Part shown: positions 1 through 20,880 of the stretch, piece by piece
How positions within the stretch are numbered: position 1 is the first letter of the stretch
Layout of the letters: each line of letters begins with the position of its first letter
Assembly: GCA_012295275.1 (NCBI GenBank)
Contig: CM022676.1
Location: 16,432,501-16,496,500, forward strand
Direction: 5' to 3'
From: Chrysomallon squamiferum
Taxonomy: Eukaryota > Mollusca > Gastropoda > Neomphalida > Peltospiridae
DNA: 64,000 nucleotides
Notes under the pieces: model-generated
The model's database searches: none
Told to the model about the DNA's origin: nothing
The model's input: only the letters and a program-made list of their open reading frames with translations
Program-made: the position numbers and the translations under genes

Positions 1-7688
<7,688 letters not shown>

Positions 7689-8373
7689 CATGTATTTGAA
7701 ACAAGGTAATACTAACTCGTAGATTAAATAAATATAGCTTATTGTTTTTGTAACAATGTGTTCGTGTATAAAAGTGATATTATTTTATTGCTTATAAATG
7801 TACGAGTCTATTTATTATGCAAACGAAACGTTAAGGATCTGTTGATAAAATATCCTATCCTGTTTTAATGATGATGTTATTTTAATATCGGAGGTATTTC
7901 TTTTGAAGCGGATGTTTGTTTGTTGAAATGAAACCTTTAATTTTAAATGGCATCCTCGGTTCAGAGGTTCTATAACCAGTGAACATTTAAGCTTAAGCAA
8001 TTTTGATTGATAATTAAAGTATTTCTGTATATTAACCTCTGGTTTTTTGTGATGATGGTCTGTACGTAGAGTCTCACTCTAGAGGGAACTTTAGGTCATC
8101 GTTGTTTCTGGTGTTAATGAATTTTTGCACTGTTTCCAAGGTGTTTTAAATGTGCTGATTCATTAGTACATCTTTCTCTGAAGTGAGAAAACTGATCGTG
8201 ACAAATCCAGAATGAGTTACACTCAACTCCGTGATAACCACATTCTGCAATGGTGATCTACCAGTAGGGAATTTCTATGATATGATGTTTGCGGCTTTCA
8301 AATTCAAAGTCTGTAAATTTTATTCTTACAATTAAAAAATGAACTCAGAAATCTTGTCTCTTTCAAATCACAG

Positions 8374-8426
8374 GAATATTTCCGAATCGCAGTCACGAAG
8401 GTACCAAAATCTTGCTTCTGAACCGG
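8374..8426 (+). pseudogene. Gene E tail exon 2, stranded behind the stop
   Basis: 53 bp, same borders as F 62399-62451. It would encode SQSRRYQNLASEP, keeping a YQNL motif equivalent to F YENL. It is untranslated if the upstream TAG is real. Flanking introns (about 8030-8330 and 8730-8830) still align to F introns, but the homology stops near 8935 and no copy of the last F exon is visible. Confidence 0.65.
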
Positions 8427-10145
8427 GTAAGTGCACAATTTTATAAATGTTTATTCCAAGACACTTTACTTTATTAGGACTTCTGGCAAAACAATCAGGA
8501 CACAATGAAGGAGGTACAAAAGGAAGTAATGAAAGAACAAACAAACAAAGGGTATGAAATAGAAGGCTGAAATAATATTATGAAATTGTAATCACATAAA
8601 AGCCAGTCAATTTGGGCTAACGTTGTTTTGTGTTACATGAATAATTAAAAGAAATAATTTGTATTATATGTTCAGAAATGCTAGTATAAAATTTAATATT
8701 TGTCTATAATAGATTGTTTATAAATTAATATTTTGCAGAAAGACAACTTGTTTTATCAGGACCATAGATTAATATTTGTCTTTATAGTTGTAAATAGCAA
8801 CCTGGTGATGCTACTCTGTCTATGAGTTTTCATATTTATATTTTTTAATTCTGAATGCATCATATAATATATCGTTTAAAAATCTGATTTTGTTGTGTTT
8901 GTCTACGTTTAACCACTGATGCATGGATTATTAAAATTATTATTATTATTGTTGTGTTGTTGTTGTGGCGTGTATGTGTGTGTATGTATATGGAACGCTC
9001 GGTCCCAGTCTAATGTAAGGGAGGTCACCCATATTAACTATTGAATGCGGAAGTTATATCTTTAGTGCTAGATTGATCGCTCTGTTTGTCACTTTGCATA
9101 TAAATCCATCTAATACTCATGATTTCAGATACAAAGTTGCTGACTTTTCAGACATATCTCCAAAGTAAATAAACGTAATTTTCTTGTTACACACACTTGT
9201 GTTTGACTAGAGTACAGCTTTCAAAACTGTGTGATATCAGGAAAATATATTTATTCTAAGAATTTCATCACTCTAATCATGCTTATTTTGAGATACTTAT
9301 CTGTCTGTGTGTATTGAAGATTATCAAAACAATTTACATATGTATGTGTGTGTTTGTGTGTGCGAGACAGAGAGACAGAGTTCATGCATGTGTATATGTG
9401 TGATGGATATATAGTTATGTACATACACAAAAATGTGAGTGACAGTCTCATGTTTTCTTATAATTTATTTGTAGATGAACCTTTGGCAAAGATAGTAAAC
9501 TGTAAGAGATAGACAAGAAAAGGCACACTGGCTCCTTCTATTAGCAGTATCAAAGTTGGAGTATAGCACTATACAGGATGTTGAATTTACCTCAGCAAAG
9601 GTGAAGGAAGCACAATTAGATCAGTACTTGTATATGAACTCAGGCGTGAAGGAAAGGAAATTTTACAACCTGTCGAACCTGCTTTCTGCACTGAAAGTTG
9701 AAGTATAACACTATACAGGATGTTGAACTTACCTCAGCAAAGAACCTCGTGGACATGTGCAAATCATGGAACGATACGTAACAAAGAAACTTTCATTGTG
9801 ATGGAGTTCAATTAGCGCCTGTCAAAAATGTTTCAATGATACAGTGAGAAAATCAAAACGAACACAATTTGAGTTTGTTATAATTATAGAAAATGTTTAT
9901 AAGTCAAATCTAGTCAAATGAACTGTAACATAATGTAAATGAATACGAAAATAAGTTAAAATTGAACATAATATTTATTTTGAAGACAAATGTTGAGAAA
10001 TAAAATGAACATGAACGGAACGGAATAGATTTGCTTAGCACATAAATTTCAAATTATATAAAGAGAATGCAAAATATAGCGAAATTTCCATTGCTAATAG
10101 TGAAAAAACTTATATTTTCTGTTATTTATTCATGTACGAAAGTAT

Positions 10146-10239
<94 letters not shown>

Positions 10240-10316
10240 AGCATCTGTTGATAGTTTAAAACATTAAAAAACATTTTTGTTCTCCTTATTAGTCTCAGTG
10301 ATTTCAGTAAACGTTA

Positions 10317-10372
<56 letters not shown>

Positions 10373-11387
10373 AGGAAGAAAAGAAAAAACGATATATTTC
10401 TTGCCAGTTTGTCTCAGATTTTCGTACATCTCAATTCTTGAGTATTCAGTAGTATCTCTGTTTTGTTGAAGTCCTTAGAATATTTGGTCTGTAACTGGAC
10501 GTGGATGTTCCATAACTGTAAATGTAATAGAAATGAGAAACTGATAGACAAAACATTACTACATTAACTATTACGTTAAGAAACTTACACAGCTCTTGCA
10601 AAGACAACAACCATTACTACTACTGCTACAACAACTGCTGCTACTGCTTATCTCAAATACTATTTTTCAAAGTTATATCTGATATTTTAGTCTATTTACC
10701 CTTAGTGTAAAATATACAAATGCAGAGATACCAATTATATCATTAAAGAATTCATAATTAAGAAAACAAACTGAAAGTGAATTCCTGTTATTGTTTACGT
10801 TTTGCATGTTATCTAATTATTACCAGATTTGTGATCACGTGACAAAGAACGTCTTTATTATTTTTTGTTACAAAATTATAAATACTAATTAAATACCATA
10901 TAAACGTTTCATTAGTCAGTTACTGTTATCAGTACTTAGCGATGATTGGTATTTTCTTTGTGTGTATGTATGTGTCATGAAAATATGATTAATAATTAAA
11001 TATAAACAATAATTTTATTATAAAATTGTAATTACAATTTAAATTAAACTGTGAAATTTATTAATAAGAAATAATTATCATTTTATCTTTTTTTCTTAAA
11101 ACAATTTCTAATGTTAGTAGAAAGAAATAAAAACTTTCAGATGTGTGATTGGATTAGACTGAAGTAAGTACAGAGAACATGGATAGATCTTAAATGAAAA
11201 TGAATAAAATGACTTGATGATCACTGTAAAATAGTTCTACAGAAATTCAACAGAATTCTAAGCACGAGAAAATAGATAAGCACACATACATATATGGAAC
11301 AACACACAGAGATAGTCACGGACACAAGTAAAGCCATAAACAGATACATCCTCACTAACCCACAAGCATATATGCATCTTTACTTAC
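8427..11387. other. Intergenic region between genes E (+) and A (-)
   Basis: No convincing exon. It holds homology to gene F introns up to about 8935, a (GA)n run at 10152-10236, an (AAT)n run at 10317-10371, and two direct copies of a 52-bp sequence at 9555-9607 and 9696-9747. A short open stretch with an acceptor near 9474 could be an alternative last exon, but nothing supports it. Confidence 0.5.
10152..10371. repeat. (GA)n and (AAT)n microsatellites
   Basis: GA run 10152-10236 and AAT run 10317-10371, separated by an AT-rich spacer. Confidence 0.95.
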
Positions 11388-12004
11388 CCTTTATTGTAAC
11401 TTCAAGTCTAACATATGCACTGGTGTTATTTGAAAGTATGTTATTTTGAGCTGACAGATGAATATCAGAAACATGTTTAGACTGAAGATTTGCGATGTTA
11501 AAAAGTATTTTATGTTTTTGTGTTCAGACATCAAACCGTTTACTTTTCCAAGTAATGCAGTTAGAGTCACTTTGTGCTTTGTCCTGCATTATAAATCTTT
11601 GTACAAAATTACCGCCTGGGTAGTTAGGTAGCCAGGACAAGAACACTGTGACTGATGTTGATTCTCTTTCTTGTTGGAACTCTTTAGGAGGAAGAGGTGG
11701 ACATGCTCCAATTAGGTTCACAGAAAACTGAGAACATCCAACTTCATTACAATGTCATCTCGTGTAAGATTATTGATACTGAGAGAAAATTAGTAACCAG
11801 AATATGTCACTGTTTTACTGTGTATTTGAAATGTGATGTTTTCTCTTGTGACATGAGTGCTGTTAAAATCAGTTTGATCATCAAATTTACTGCAGGTAAC
11901 ATTTCTGTAATTTGGTTTACAAAACACAGATTTGTGTAATACAACAGGATTTCCTATCTCAGCTCCCACAATGTTGTCCATTTTGTTGATGATCTTAGAT
12001 GCAG
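11388..12004 (-). pseudogene. Degenerate Ig plus FN3-like exon
   Basis: A single 617-bp exon-like block with acceptor ACCTTCAG and donor GTAAGT. The first half reads as an Ig-like domain (VFCKPNYRNVTCSKFDD, later LSINNLTRDD), the second as FN3 (CPPLPPKEF, VFLSWLPNYPGG, YVRLEV). An in-frame TAA, a one-base frameshift after LTRDD and a TGA at 11524-11526 break it. Having both domains in one exon differs from the rest of the cluster, so it may come from another Ig family. No membrane exon follows. Confidence 0.6.
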
Positions 12005-12540
12005 CTGAAGGTAAAATATCCATATTAATTATAATCACTTAAACTATTTTAACATTAAAATCAGATTACATTTGAATACAGCTGAAAGTATAATTATATT
12101 AATGATAAAAATGTAACTACTATATTGTTATATGTTTATTTTAAATATGTGAATAGTAATAATTCTTAACAAACGTAATTTCAAATATTGTAGTGTTCCA
12201 GATGATTTAATACATTTTTACAATACATGAACAATATTTAGACATTCAACATTAAGAAATAAAAAATATCTGAATTTTTAAAACACATAGATTTTAAAAA
12301 TGCAATTATTCTATACTATTTTGAGTAATAATAAACATAAAACTTTTCTTAGTTTGACATAACTTTGAGTAACTGACTGACTGGATGCTGTTGTATTCTT
12401 TGTTAAGTTTAACTCAATTGTATACATTATTGAATATTTGTTTCTTTCAAACTTTCAATTACTGAACCAATACTGTTTAGTTATCATTTAATCTCTTGAT
12501 CATAAAATTCATGCTGATCTCATAAATGATTTTTCTCCCA

Positions 12541-13520
12541 AGGTATATAACAAAGCAATGAAAGCTGGGTACAGCCTAACAGATAAAAATGATCAGAATA
12601 ATCTCCCCATCCACCGTCTACTTGATTTATTTGATAAACTGATTTTATTGTATAGTTGTGAAATACGTTGTTTTACAAATATACAACTAATAGAAACATT
12701 CTAAATGAAATTTTGCAAGTTACTAAGTTATTACTAAGGTTTAATAAATATACCCCTGGTTTTATGATCTATCGTGAACTAGGATGGTATCCCCTTTGTA
12801 TTTCTATAAAAGTAAGAATGATAACCTTTTGGGGGAACCTAATTTACAAAACCCAAAACAAGACTTGGTCACAGCTATATTATTTAATTCTCCTTGGATC
12901 AAATTTGTAACAAATATTCAAGATGATTGTGGTTTAACATATATATGGACGTATTACAACTTTGATAATGTTAAATGGTTACATATCCAAAATATTATAT
13001 GATGAGTTTTAACAGTTATCGAAAAATCAAACTGAAACGTCTCTAAAGGGTATTAATTATATTTTCTTTTTAAAATGAACTGAAATTAGAAAACTGTCTT
13101 ATTTTAGTCAGAAGAATGCTGATATCTTACGTAAATTTAGAACCGCGAATGCTTAACTTCCTATTGAAAGTGGACGATGGAATAATATTCTAAGGGAAAA
13201 CAGAAAATGTCATATCTGTAATCTTAACAAAATTGGAGATGAACGTAACGATCCTGTATTATTAAATGAGACAAAACGTATCCCAGATAAATATATGAGA
13301 CATTCAAATGTAATTTCATATAATAATTTGTTTAACAGTAAAAATATATTTTTATTAAAAAGCTATGTTTCTTAATAAGGACTGTATGTGCGAGTATGCC
13401 CTCCTGTTTAAAATTCCACACATGTGTATTATAATATTGTTATTATGTAGGTGTAATACATTCTTCTCTGTACTGTAATCCTACAGTTTATGACAATAAA
13501 GTCATTGTCATTGTCATCAA
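12541..13520 (+). mobile_element. LINE (non-LTR retrotransposon) relic, 3' end of the reverse-transcriptase ORF
   Basis: Frames interrupted by shifts and stops give YNKAMKAGYSL, PIHRLLDLFDKL, then TPGFMIYRELGWYPL and RMITFW, and near 13200 CHICNLNKIGDE. These match the conserved tail of lophotrochozoan and other animal LINE polyproteins (family knowledge). The block ends near 13495-13520 with AATAAAG followed by short GTCATT repeats, a typical LINE 3' tail. It is dead and 5'-truncated. Confidence 0.8.
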
Positions 13521-14170
13521 CATTTTTTTCTTTCCAGAGCTTCACTTATAATAACACATATAACAGTGTTGACTTGTCTATATGACACATCTACAAATAC
13601 CACAGCCAGTCTAAGTTCAAAGCTTGTTTCTGGTTACTGCTAACAAAGTAAACATTGACAGCCTGACAAATGTATAACTCATTCAGGTGTTAAATTTACT
13701 GTTGCATGGACAACAAAAGTTAGTTCAATCATAGACCAGTATACAAGTCCTTCTTAAAATAGTACTTTTGTTGCACAAATGCAATTTGTTACAGCATGAG
13801 ACAAACATGTAAGAAATATCTCAGCACCAGTGATGAATTCCCTGATTATTAATCAAATATGTTGTTGTGTAGACTCCATGTTTGACCCCTCAATCTTTGG
13901 CAGCATGTAAAGTGACTAGCTTTATGTTTATCAATGCTTTTCTGTAAATAGGGAGTAATAAAAAAAAAATTTGATGAAGTTTCCTTCATTAATTTGATTC
14001 TCCAGGAAACTGATTATTTTTTTTTAAAATCGTTTTACCCTTAAATACGTTTCAAAAAAAAAAAAAAAAAGATTATATAAATAGTGATTGCTATGTCAGC
14101 TGTTAGCACAGTTTTAAGGAAATAAAATTAGAAAACTGAGTTTATCATATATTTGAAAAAAAAACTGCCT

Positions 14171-14213
<43 letters not shown>

Positions 14214-14436
14214 TACAAGATAAAGATACATTGGAATAATTTTCTTCACAATTAGGATTATTTAAACATTATTTATATTAAAAAATATGAACAACTATAT
14301 TGCACAGTATATTATAAAATTCAGTAGCCATTTATGAAACCTGGATAGAAATTTTGAACAAGATAAATAAATAAACGAAACATTATTGTTTTGTTATTAA
14401 ATTATAGACTGATTCCTTTAACATCAACACTGCTGG
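13521..14436. other. Non-coding stretch, LINE flank to gene A
   Basis: No exon seen. It contains poly-A/T runs and an (AT)n(AC)n tract at 14175-14214. Confidence 0.5.
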
Positions 14437-14649
14437 TTTAATATTGTAGTAAACTTCCATTCCTGTCTGGGATTCCATTTTCCACACTACAGGCGTAAAT
14501 TCCACTCTCTTCAAACGTAACAGGATTAAACTGTAAACTGTACAGATTACCCGTTACCTTTGTTTCTGACACATCTGGAATAAACACGTCATTCGTGTAA
14601 TGTTGTCAGTTGTGTTTAAACAAGGAAAAGTCAGATCAGGAGCATCTGT
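14437..14649 (-). pseudogene. Gene A exon: frameshifted Ig domain
   Basis: Acceptor TTTACAG, then DAPDLTFPCLNTTDN. A frameshift follows, after which VSETKVTGNLYSLQF and ESGIYACSVENG show the strand E-F half of an Ig domain. The left border is approximate because no clear donor was found. Confidence 0.6.
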
Positions 14650-14999
14650 AAACAATTACTAAATTTACAGAAATAAATCAAGTAATCACGTTAAACAAGT
14701 CATTACTATCACACATTTGATAATCTATCTTTCTAACAGTAACAGATCACACTGAATAGGTTAGATTAAGCAAAACAAGACAATGTCTTATAAATATTTT
14801 ATATACATATATACAATTACAATTCCATTTTATAAAAAAAATTAAAAAAAATTAAAAAAGCAAACAAACAAACAAAAAAATCAAAAAACAAAACAAACAA
14901 TAAACATCACTGATAAATACTTAATCAGTAATTAAAACATAATTTACATATAAAGTTAACAGAAATAACAAATAAGTGTTCTAACATATAAATACTCAC

Positions 15000-15264
15000 A
15001 GTTAACTATAATTTTAATCTGAGATGTTCCAGTTAGTGTTGCTAGTGAAGATGACACTGTTACTGTACACGTGTATGTACCGTGGTGTGTTTTGTCAAGT
15101 ACTGGAATATGTAAAGGGAAACCACCAGTCCAGTGAGGTGAGGTTGATGTCCAGTTGAGTATTGTGTTTGGAGGATTGCTGTCTGCTGAACAGTTTACTA
15201 CATCCAGACTTTGTCCTTCCCGCGTTGACTGGTCCACATGTATCAATACTCACTCGTGGATGAT
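15000..15264 (-). pseudogene. Gene A exon: Ig domain with one-base frameshift
   Basis: Between TTTATCAG and GTGAGT. After DHPRV the frame shifts by one; the rest reads DVVNCSADSNPP, ILNWTS and HGTYTCTV, a clear Ig domain. The length of 265 bp instead of a multiple of three fits the frameshift. Confidence 0.72.
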
Positions 15265-16186
15265 CTGATAAAAAATAAGAATAAGAATGAAATAAATGTG
15301 AAATTTAAAGTATGTAAATTGGTGTATCACTCATATTTTACCACAGTAATTCTGTTATAAATTCATATTATTAGATAACTATTTTCTCAATGCCCACTTT
15401 TTCTTCGACTTTCATATTAGAATTTTATTTTCAGAATTAATATCCAAATTATTTAGTAATATAACACATTTTACTTGTAGAATTAATAGAAAAAAAAAAT
15501 TACTTTCACTGCAAGTAATGTTTGTGTATCTTTGTGTAAATATATTGATTTGTACAAAAACGTTATGTAATACATCAGCAGTCATTTCGTATTTTAATCA
15601 AAGGTTACCAACTACATTATTACTGACTTCTCCTCTACTGAACAGTGAATGTTGTATTGCACTGAACAACTTTCCTCTAATTACTGAGTCATATTTTTCA
15701 TGACTGTTCTCGTATATAACTTGCAGGAAGATGCACACTTTTGACTTTTATACAGAAGTTACTTTAGCTGTATTTTAGATAATGTATAAATATGAAGTTT
15801 GAAGAAAAATTGTAACTGCAACAGTTTGAATATGAAAGAAAAAATTAACCATGCAAAATAATTAAAGAGATACTTGTGTTGAACTGAAAGATGCAGTCTG
15901 TAGAAATAGCAAAATAATGTCAATCAAGAACTAAACAATAATAATTAAAGTGTAAACGGTAAAATACATATTTATTTCATTAAATAGAAAATTCAGCAAA
16001 AATCAACATAAAATAAAATAACAGTCATTCACTATATAATACGTGTATATATTTAAATGTTAGGACGTTTTAATTTTCTTTCAAATTACTCAATACTGAT
16101 TAGAATACACATTTTTCAATAACAAATAAAACAAACATTTTCAAAAGAGAAAAATTATGTTTCATTAAACTACGCATATTACTCAC

Positions 16187-16453
16187 AGTGAACATTTAGT
16201 CTTTTAATTTGAGATGACTTTGGATCATTTTTGTGGAGTGTGAAGTTATTTGTAGCCTGACACATAAATGTCTGTCTGTTGTCTGTGTAGGACAGATTTT
16301 TGAACAGACATTAGGAGTTTGTGTGTGTGGAATCTTTCACTCCGTTTTTAAACCAGACGATCACAGCTGGAGGATTTCCTCTGTCAGACACTGCACAAGT
16401 CAGGTTTCTACTCTGACCTTCTAACCACGGAACATTCAAACTTGAAACCAGAT
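16187..16453 (-). pseudogene. Gene A exon: Ig domain with TAA
   Basis: It aligns to B 28844-29128: SRNLTCAVSDRGNPP, VIVWFKNGVK and QTFMCQATNNF. TAA at 16311-16313 interrupts it between strands C and E. The acceptor has moved inward compared with B. Confidence 0.8.
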
Positions 16454-16609
16454 CTGGAGATGAAAACAGTATTTTTACTTTCAAAGTATTTTCCTTTCTA
16501 TATTTTTATTGTTGCTTTGGTTATTGTTACTGCTCTTACAATCGTAATATCATCATCATCATCATCATTATTATTAGCATTACTACTGTTGTTGTTGTTG
16601 AATACTTAC

Positions 16610-16906
16610 AGTACACAGTGAGTGTTTGAGTGTCTGTGATATTATATCTGTCAGTCTGGTGAACTGCACTGCACTGACAGGTCTTAGAGTTGAGATTTCT
16701 TGTAACTGTGAGTGACGAATCTACAAAAACACTGTGTTAATCTCTCTCAGATGAAGTGTTAATGTGATCTGTGTCACAAGACAGACTTACTGATGACACT
16801 AGAGGTTTACCACCTGACAGAACACAGCGAATGTTCAGTGTGTCTCCTTCATAAACCACTTGTCCGGTCTTGTACCCTCTTATTTCTGGAGGATTCACAG
16901 GTGGAT
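16610..16906 (-). pseudogene. Gene A exon: Ig domain with TAA
   Basis: It aligns to B 29378-29674 with the same length of 297 bp: DPPVNPPEIRGYKTGQVVY, LNIRCVLSGG and CQCSAVHQTDRY. TAA at 16737-16739 follows SERD. Confidence 0.82.
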
Positions 16907-17173
16907 CTGAAAGCAAAAGTTTTATTGAGTTAAAGATTCAATTTAAAATAATTATTATCTGTTTATTAATTTTGATGTTGTTTTTGACAGGACATTCGAT
17001 ACTGTGAACATGTTCCCAGGGAGTATGTCATCACACTTGACACAGCTTATCCTTACTCTTAATTTCAGTGAATGGGTTAAATACATCAAGATTGTGTTAG
17101 AGTCCGAACTGTGGTAAACAAATGTTATTACGACACTCGAACCTAATTCTGCCCAAAACGAAATTAAAGTAAA

Positions 17174-17207
17174 CATTCAAAATCAGTTTATTATTATATT
17201 ATTATTG

Positions 17208-17290
<83 letters not shown>
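17174..17290. repeat. (ATT)n microsatellite
   Basis: ATT run of about 115 bp with small breaks, just downstream of the gene A exon at 17310. Confidence 0.95.
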
Positions 17291-17293
<3 letters not shown>

Positions 17294-17309
17294 TTTCTGT
17301 TGCACTCAC

Positions 17310-17630
17310 AATACAAATTCAGTGTAGTGTTTGTTTTTGAGTTTTGTTCAGGTATCCGAGAATTCTGTGTTTCACACTTTATTTCATCTCCATCTTGATA
17401 TCCCTGTGGAACCAAAACCAGATTGTGACTAAACAGCACTCCTCCATCACCAGCGTATTGTTCTCTGATTGGTTCGTTTGAAATCAGAATTTGACCACTA
17501 GTGACATTTCACCAAGTGAACGTCACACTGGGACTTGATGATGCACTTTTACAGGTCAAGGGCAACTTTTTGATACCATCAGCATAAAAACTAGCTTGAT
17601 TTCCATTTTTATCTGTTCTGTTAGGCCCAA
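17310..17630 (-). pseudogene. Gene A exon: Ig domain with TGA after the core Trp
   Basis: VGPNRTDKNGNQASF, LPLTCKSASSSP and VTFTW followed at once by TGA (17509-17511), then DGDEIKCETQNSR. Borders TTTTAG and GTGAGT are intact. The B counterpart at 29945-30105 is truncated, so this cassette is dead in both copies. Confidence 0.8.
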
Positions 17631-18055
17631 CTAAAATTTATAGTATCTTAAGAATAAATGTATGGTTTTATTAATATTATAAAACAAGATAAAAAGATGG
17701 AGAAAAAGTTGCAAAAAAGAAGGAAATAAGATAAAATTTATTATTCTGTATTAGGTAAATGCTGATTTATTTTCAAAACATTTTGTCACAAATCATTTTT
17801 TTTTTGTCTTGCTATTTATTTATTTTATATTTGAGGAGCATAATGACTTTGTGTCACTAGTGTTTTCTTCATACCAGAAATGAGAAATTAACAATAATTT
17901 ATTAGTGTTAAAACTTTGAATGGAATCGTTTACCTGGCTGATAAAATTATATATCAAATACTTATTTTTTGTGATAAAACTACTTATGTCAAAATAATTA
18001 TTAACAGATAAAAATGTGATTACAGTTGAGACAATAAATTTATAAGCCCACATAC

Positions 18056-18318
18056 TAGTTTTGTTGTAAATACCAAGCTTCTCGTCTGCACATAGTTTCT
18101 GATTTGACATCATGTGAAGTTCTGATTGTTCTACTTTCTGTTAATAGATTTCAAGACAAGAGTTTGTGTGTGCGTGTCAGTTCCATCAGGAGTTATCCAG
18201 CTTACTGTGCCAGCAGGTGTTCCTAGAAAAGTGGTGTTACATACACAAGTTCCACTCTGTCCTGACTCTATGTCAGTATCTGGACACTCACCACTTGTAG
18301 AAGGAAAGTCTGGTGGTC
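18056..18318 (-). pseudogene. Gene A exon: cysteine-rich Ig-like domain with two stops
   Basis: PSTSGECPDTDIESGQSGTC, PAGTVSWITPDG and then TAG (18131-18133) and TGA (18110-18112). The donor is GTATGT. It is the counterpart of B 30384-30641. Confidence 0.78.
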
Positions 18319-18571
18319 CTATTTGTAATAAAAAATCACAAATAATAAAATGAAATAAGAATGAAATAATAATAATTACTTAATCTTTACAGCACTGTTA
18401 ATATCACACTGTTATCTACAACAAAATAGTATCGGAACTGTCCTTGTAGACTGAATACAAAAAAAGAAAAAGATATCATGTGGTATTGATTCATTCAAAA
18501 TGAATAGATTGTTTTAATGACTGTCTTGTATCATATTTAGGATTACTGTGGTCTCATATTGAAATCTATGG

Positions 18572-18908
18572 TTAATTGATACCAGATAATCTGCACAACC
18601 ATGGTTCTCTTTCACTGATAACGGTGTGGGTGGTGGCAACTTTTGTTCTGTATTCGCTCTTTTTAACACTGAAGATGTTGTCTTCTTTGGATGGCCATTT
18701 CCAAGTGATACTAGATTGATGCTTAGCAGTCACTTTCACTTTGTAATTTTCATAATGAATACAATTTACCTCTTCAGAAAATAGTTCATTATCATATGAA
18801 TAACCCACCAGTCATTAATTTGTATTGGCTCTTTTCAGTGGAGGTTCATATGCAAGCAGATTAATATCTACAGAAGTTTCCACCTCACCATACATTGTTG
18901 TAAGGCTG
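18572..18908 (-). pseudogene. Ig-like relic with two stops
   Basis: One frame reads YGEVETSVDINLLAYEPP, two adjacent stops, then EEVNCIHYENYKV, SSITWKWPSKED and REPWLCRLSG. The Cys-Trp-Cys spacing fits an Ig domain. The borders are uncertain. The residues do not resemble the other cluster domains closely, so it may belong to a different Ig gene. Confidence 0.45.
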
Positions 18909-19414
18909 TAGAAATGAACAATTCCTTTGATAGCTGGGATAGTGGTAATCACATCACTGCTATTTTCAAATCAGTTGCAAGTAACATCTCAAAATATACT
19001 TTGTGTAAGATCGTCTATCAACACTGCTTGTGTGTTTTTTATCCTCCATTAATTAACATTATTTTATATCTAATTCTTGGCAACCTACTTTCAAGCTTTT
19101 TAATTTTAAGCTTTTTTTAAGTGATGCTACTGACATTTAAATTGAGTGAAGTCAAGTGTCAAAGTTTAATTCGACTGGATGATTTGAGAGACAAAATGCT
19201 TCTGTTTCCAGGAAGTTTGGACTCTGGAAATTATGTGGTATGTATTGATGTCAGAAACGTGGAAAAAATACAAGTCGAGAAGATTTTCAGTTTTTCTTTT
19301 CTTTTCCCTTGCACACCGAACTTATTACAATTTAAATACATAAATTTGTGTAAGAAAATCTGAAACAAACGTTATACTTCCAGGTACAGGTAGGCAACTT
19401 GTATGTATATTTAC

Positions 19415-19489
19415 CTGTCACAGAAACAATGCATGGAAGATTTACAGCAGTTAAGGAGGCCAACTCATTTTGTTTTATTTCACACTTAG
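19415..19489 (-). pseudogene. Possible Ig fragment exon
   Basis: A 75-bp phase 1-1 open segment between GTTTCAG and GTAAAT. It encodes AKCEIKQNELASLTAV and NLPCIVSVT, reminiscent of Ig strands E to G. It could belong with 18572-18908. No other support. Confidence 0.35.
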
Positions 19490-20267
19490 CTGAAACACAG
19501 AAATATATATTTAAATTAAAACAAATACATTCATTTAGATATGCAAGATTCTTAATTTCAATTATTAAATTTTATTCAATAGATGAAAGACATTAATTCT
19601 GTTTTCAAATCCACCTTTTTAGTGTCTATCTTTTATACAGAACAGTCAACCTAAAACAAAACAAAAATGAGAGAGCATTATGTCGTAACTGAATATAATA
19701 GCATTGCCTGACTGATGAAGAAGAACTAGTTTATTAATTTGGTTTTGTATTTTTGTTTAATATTATTTTTAAAATTATATTTCTAGATTTTTCTGTTTCA
19801 TTAATTGCAGATTAGTTACTAATTTAGTATATACATTTTTCATTGATAATGAACTATGAATTTTGCCCTTTCATCGAGTTGAAGATAAAGGTTTTGTATA
19901 TTAACACCTATATCCTTTCAAATAATCTGTATATATTGTGTTTCTTTCCATAATACATTATATCATTTGCACCATGGATTAAAAATTACAGTAGATTATG
20001 GTAATTTAACATTTTTGTTTCGTGATTTATTTATTTAGTTGATGTACTGAAGTTCAGTGCTTGGAACAATCTTAGACTCTCTGGAGTTTTGTGTTTTCTT
20101 TTCCACAACACACAAAGCAAGTTGTTTTAGTATAATAATGAAAACAACAAATTAACCAGTTTTGTATCTTATAACAAATAAGGCAGCTCCCTTTTCGTTT
20201 TGAACAAAACAACAGATTTTTTTTTTTTTTTTTTTTTTGTTAGAGGTTAACTGTGGAACAATTCCAG

Positions 20268-20314
<47 letters not shown>

Positions 20315-20372
20315 CCTGGGTAGTTACCTGCCTGAGACAGAGAAGTGTGTGTTGTGTGTGTGCATGTGTGTG

Positions 20373-20427
<55 letters not shown>

Positions 20428-20880
20428 TCATATATTATGCGCAGAATCTGCATGAACTATTTCATTAGCATAAATTATATAAAGAGATGCTTCAAAGCTA
20501 TTCAGGTAAAATATAATATCTTTATTAAATACTGTTCTTTGAAAGGAATGAAAGTGTATCTTCAAAGGTAAATTATCTATCTGCTTTTGACTCAACTAAT
20601 TTTGTTGTTTATTTCATCCACACCTTTTTAAAGTTGTTTTGTTTATAAATTGTAAATACTACTAAAGTATAATATTCAACACAGGCAAATTTAGAAATAA
20701 AAACAAAACAAAAATAAAATTAAATAAAATAAATAAAATAAAAACAAAAAGAAAATAATAATAGTAATAATAATTAAAGAACTAATAAAAAGAAATTTTT
20801 ATATTCATTTATAAATCTTTTGACAAGTATACATATTGTTTAAACTACTAGCATATCTACTGAACGCAAGATACAGATAC
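19490..20880. other. Gene A intron with CA/TG microsatellites
   Basis: No exon seen. It contains (AC)n at 20272-20312 and (TG)n at 20346-20424, plus AT-rich simple sequence. Confidence 0.6.

Noticed and set aside
20247-20468. Poly-His/Thr and poly-Val/Cys frames
   Set aside because: Simple (CA)n/(TG)n sequence.
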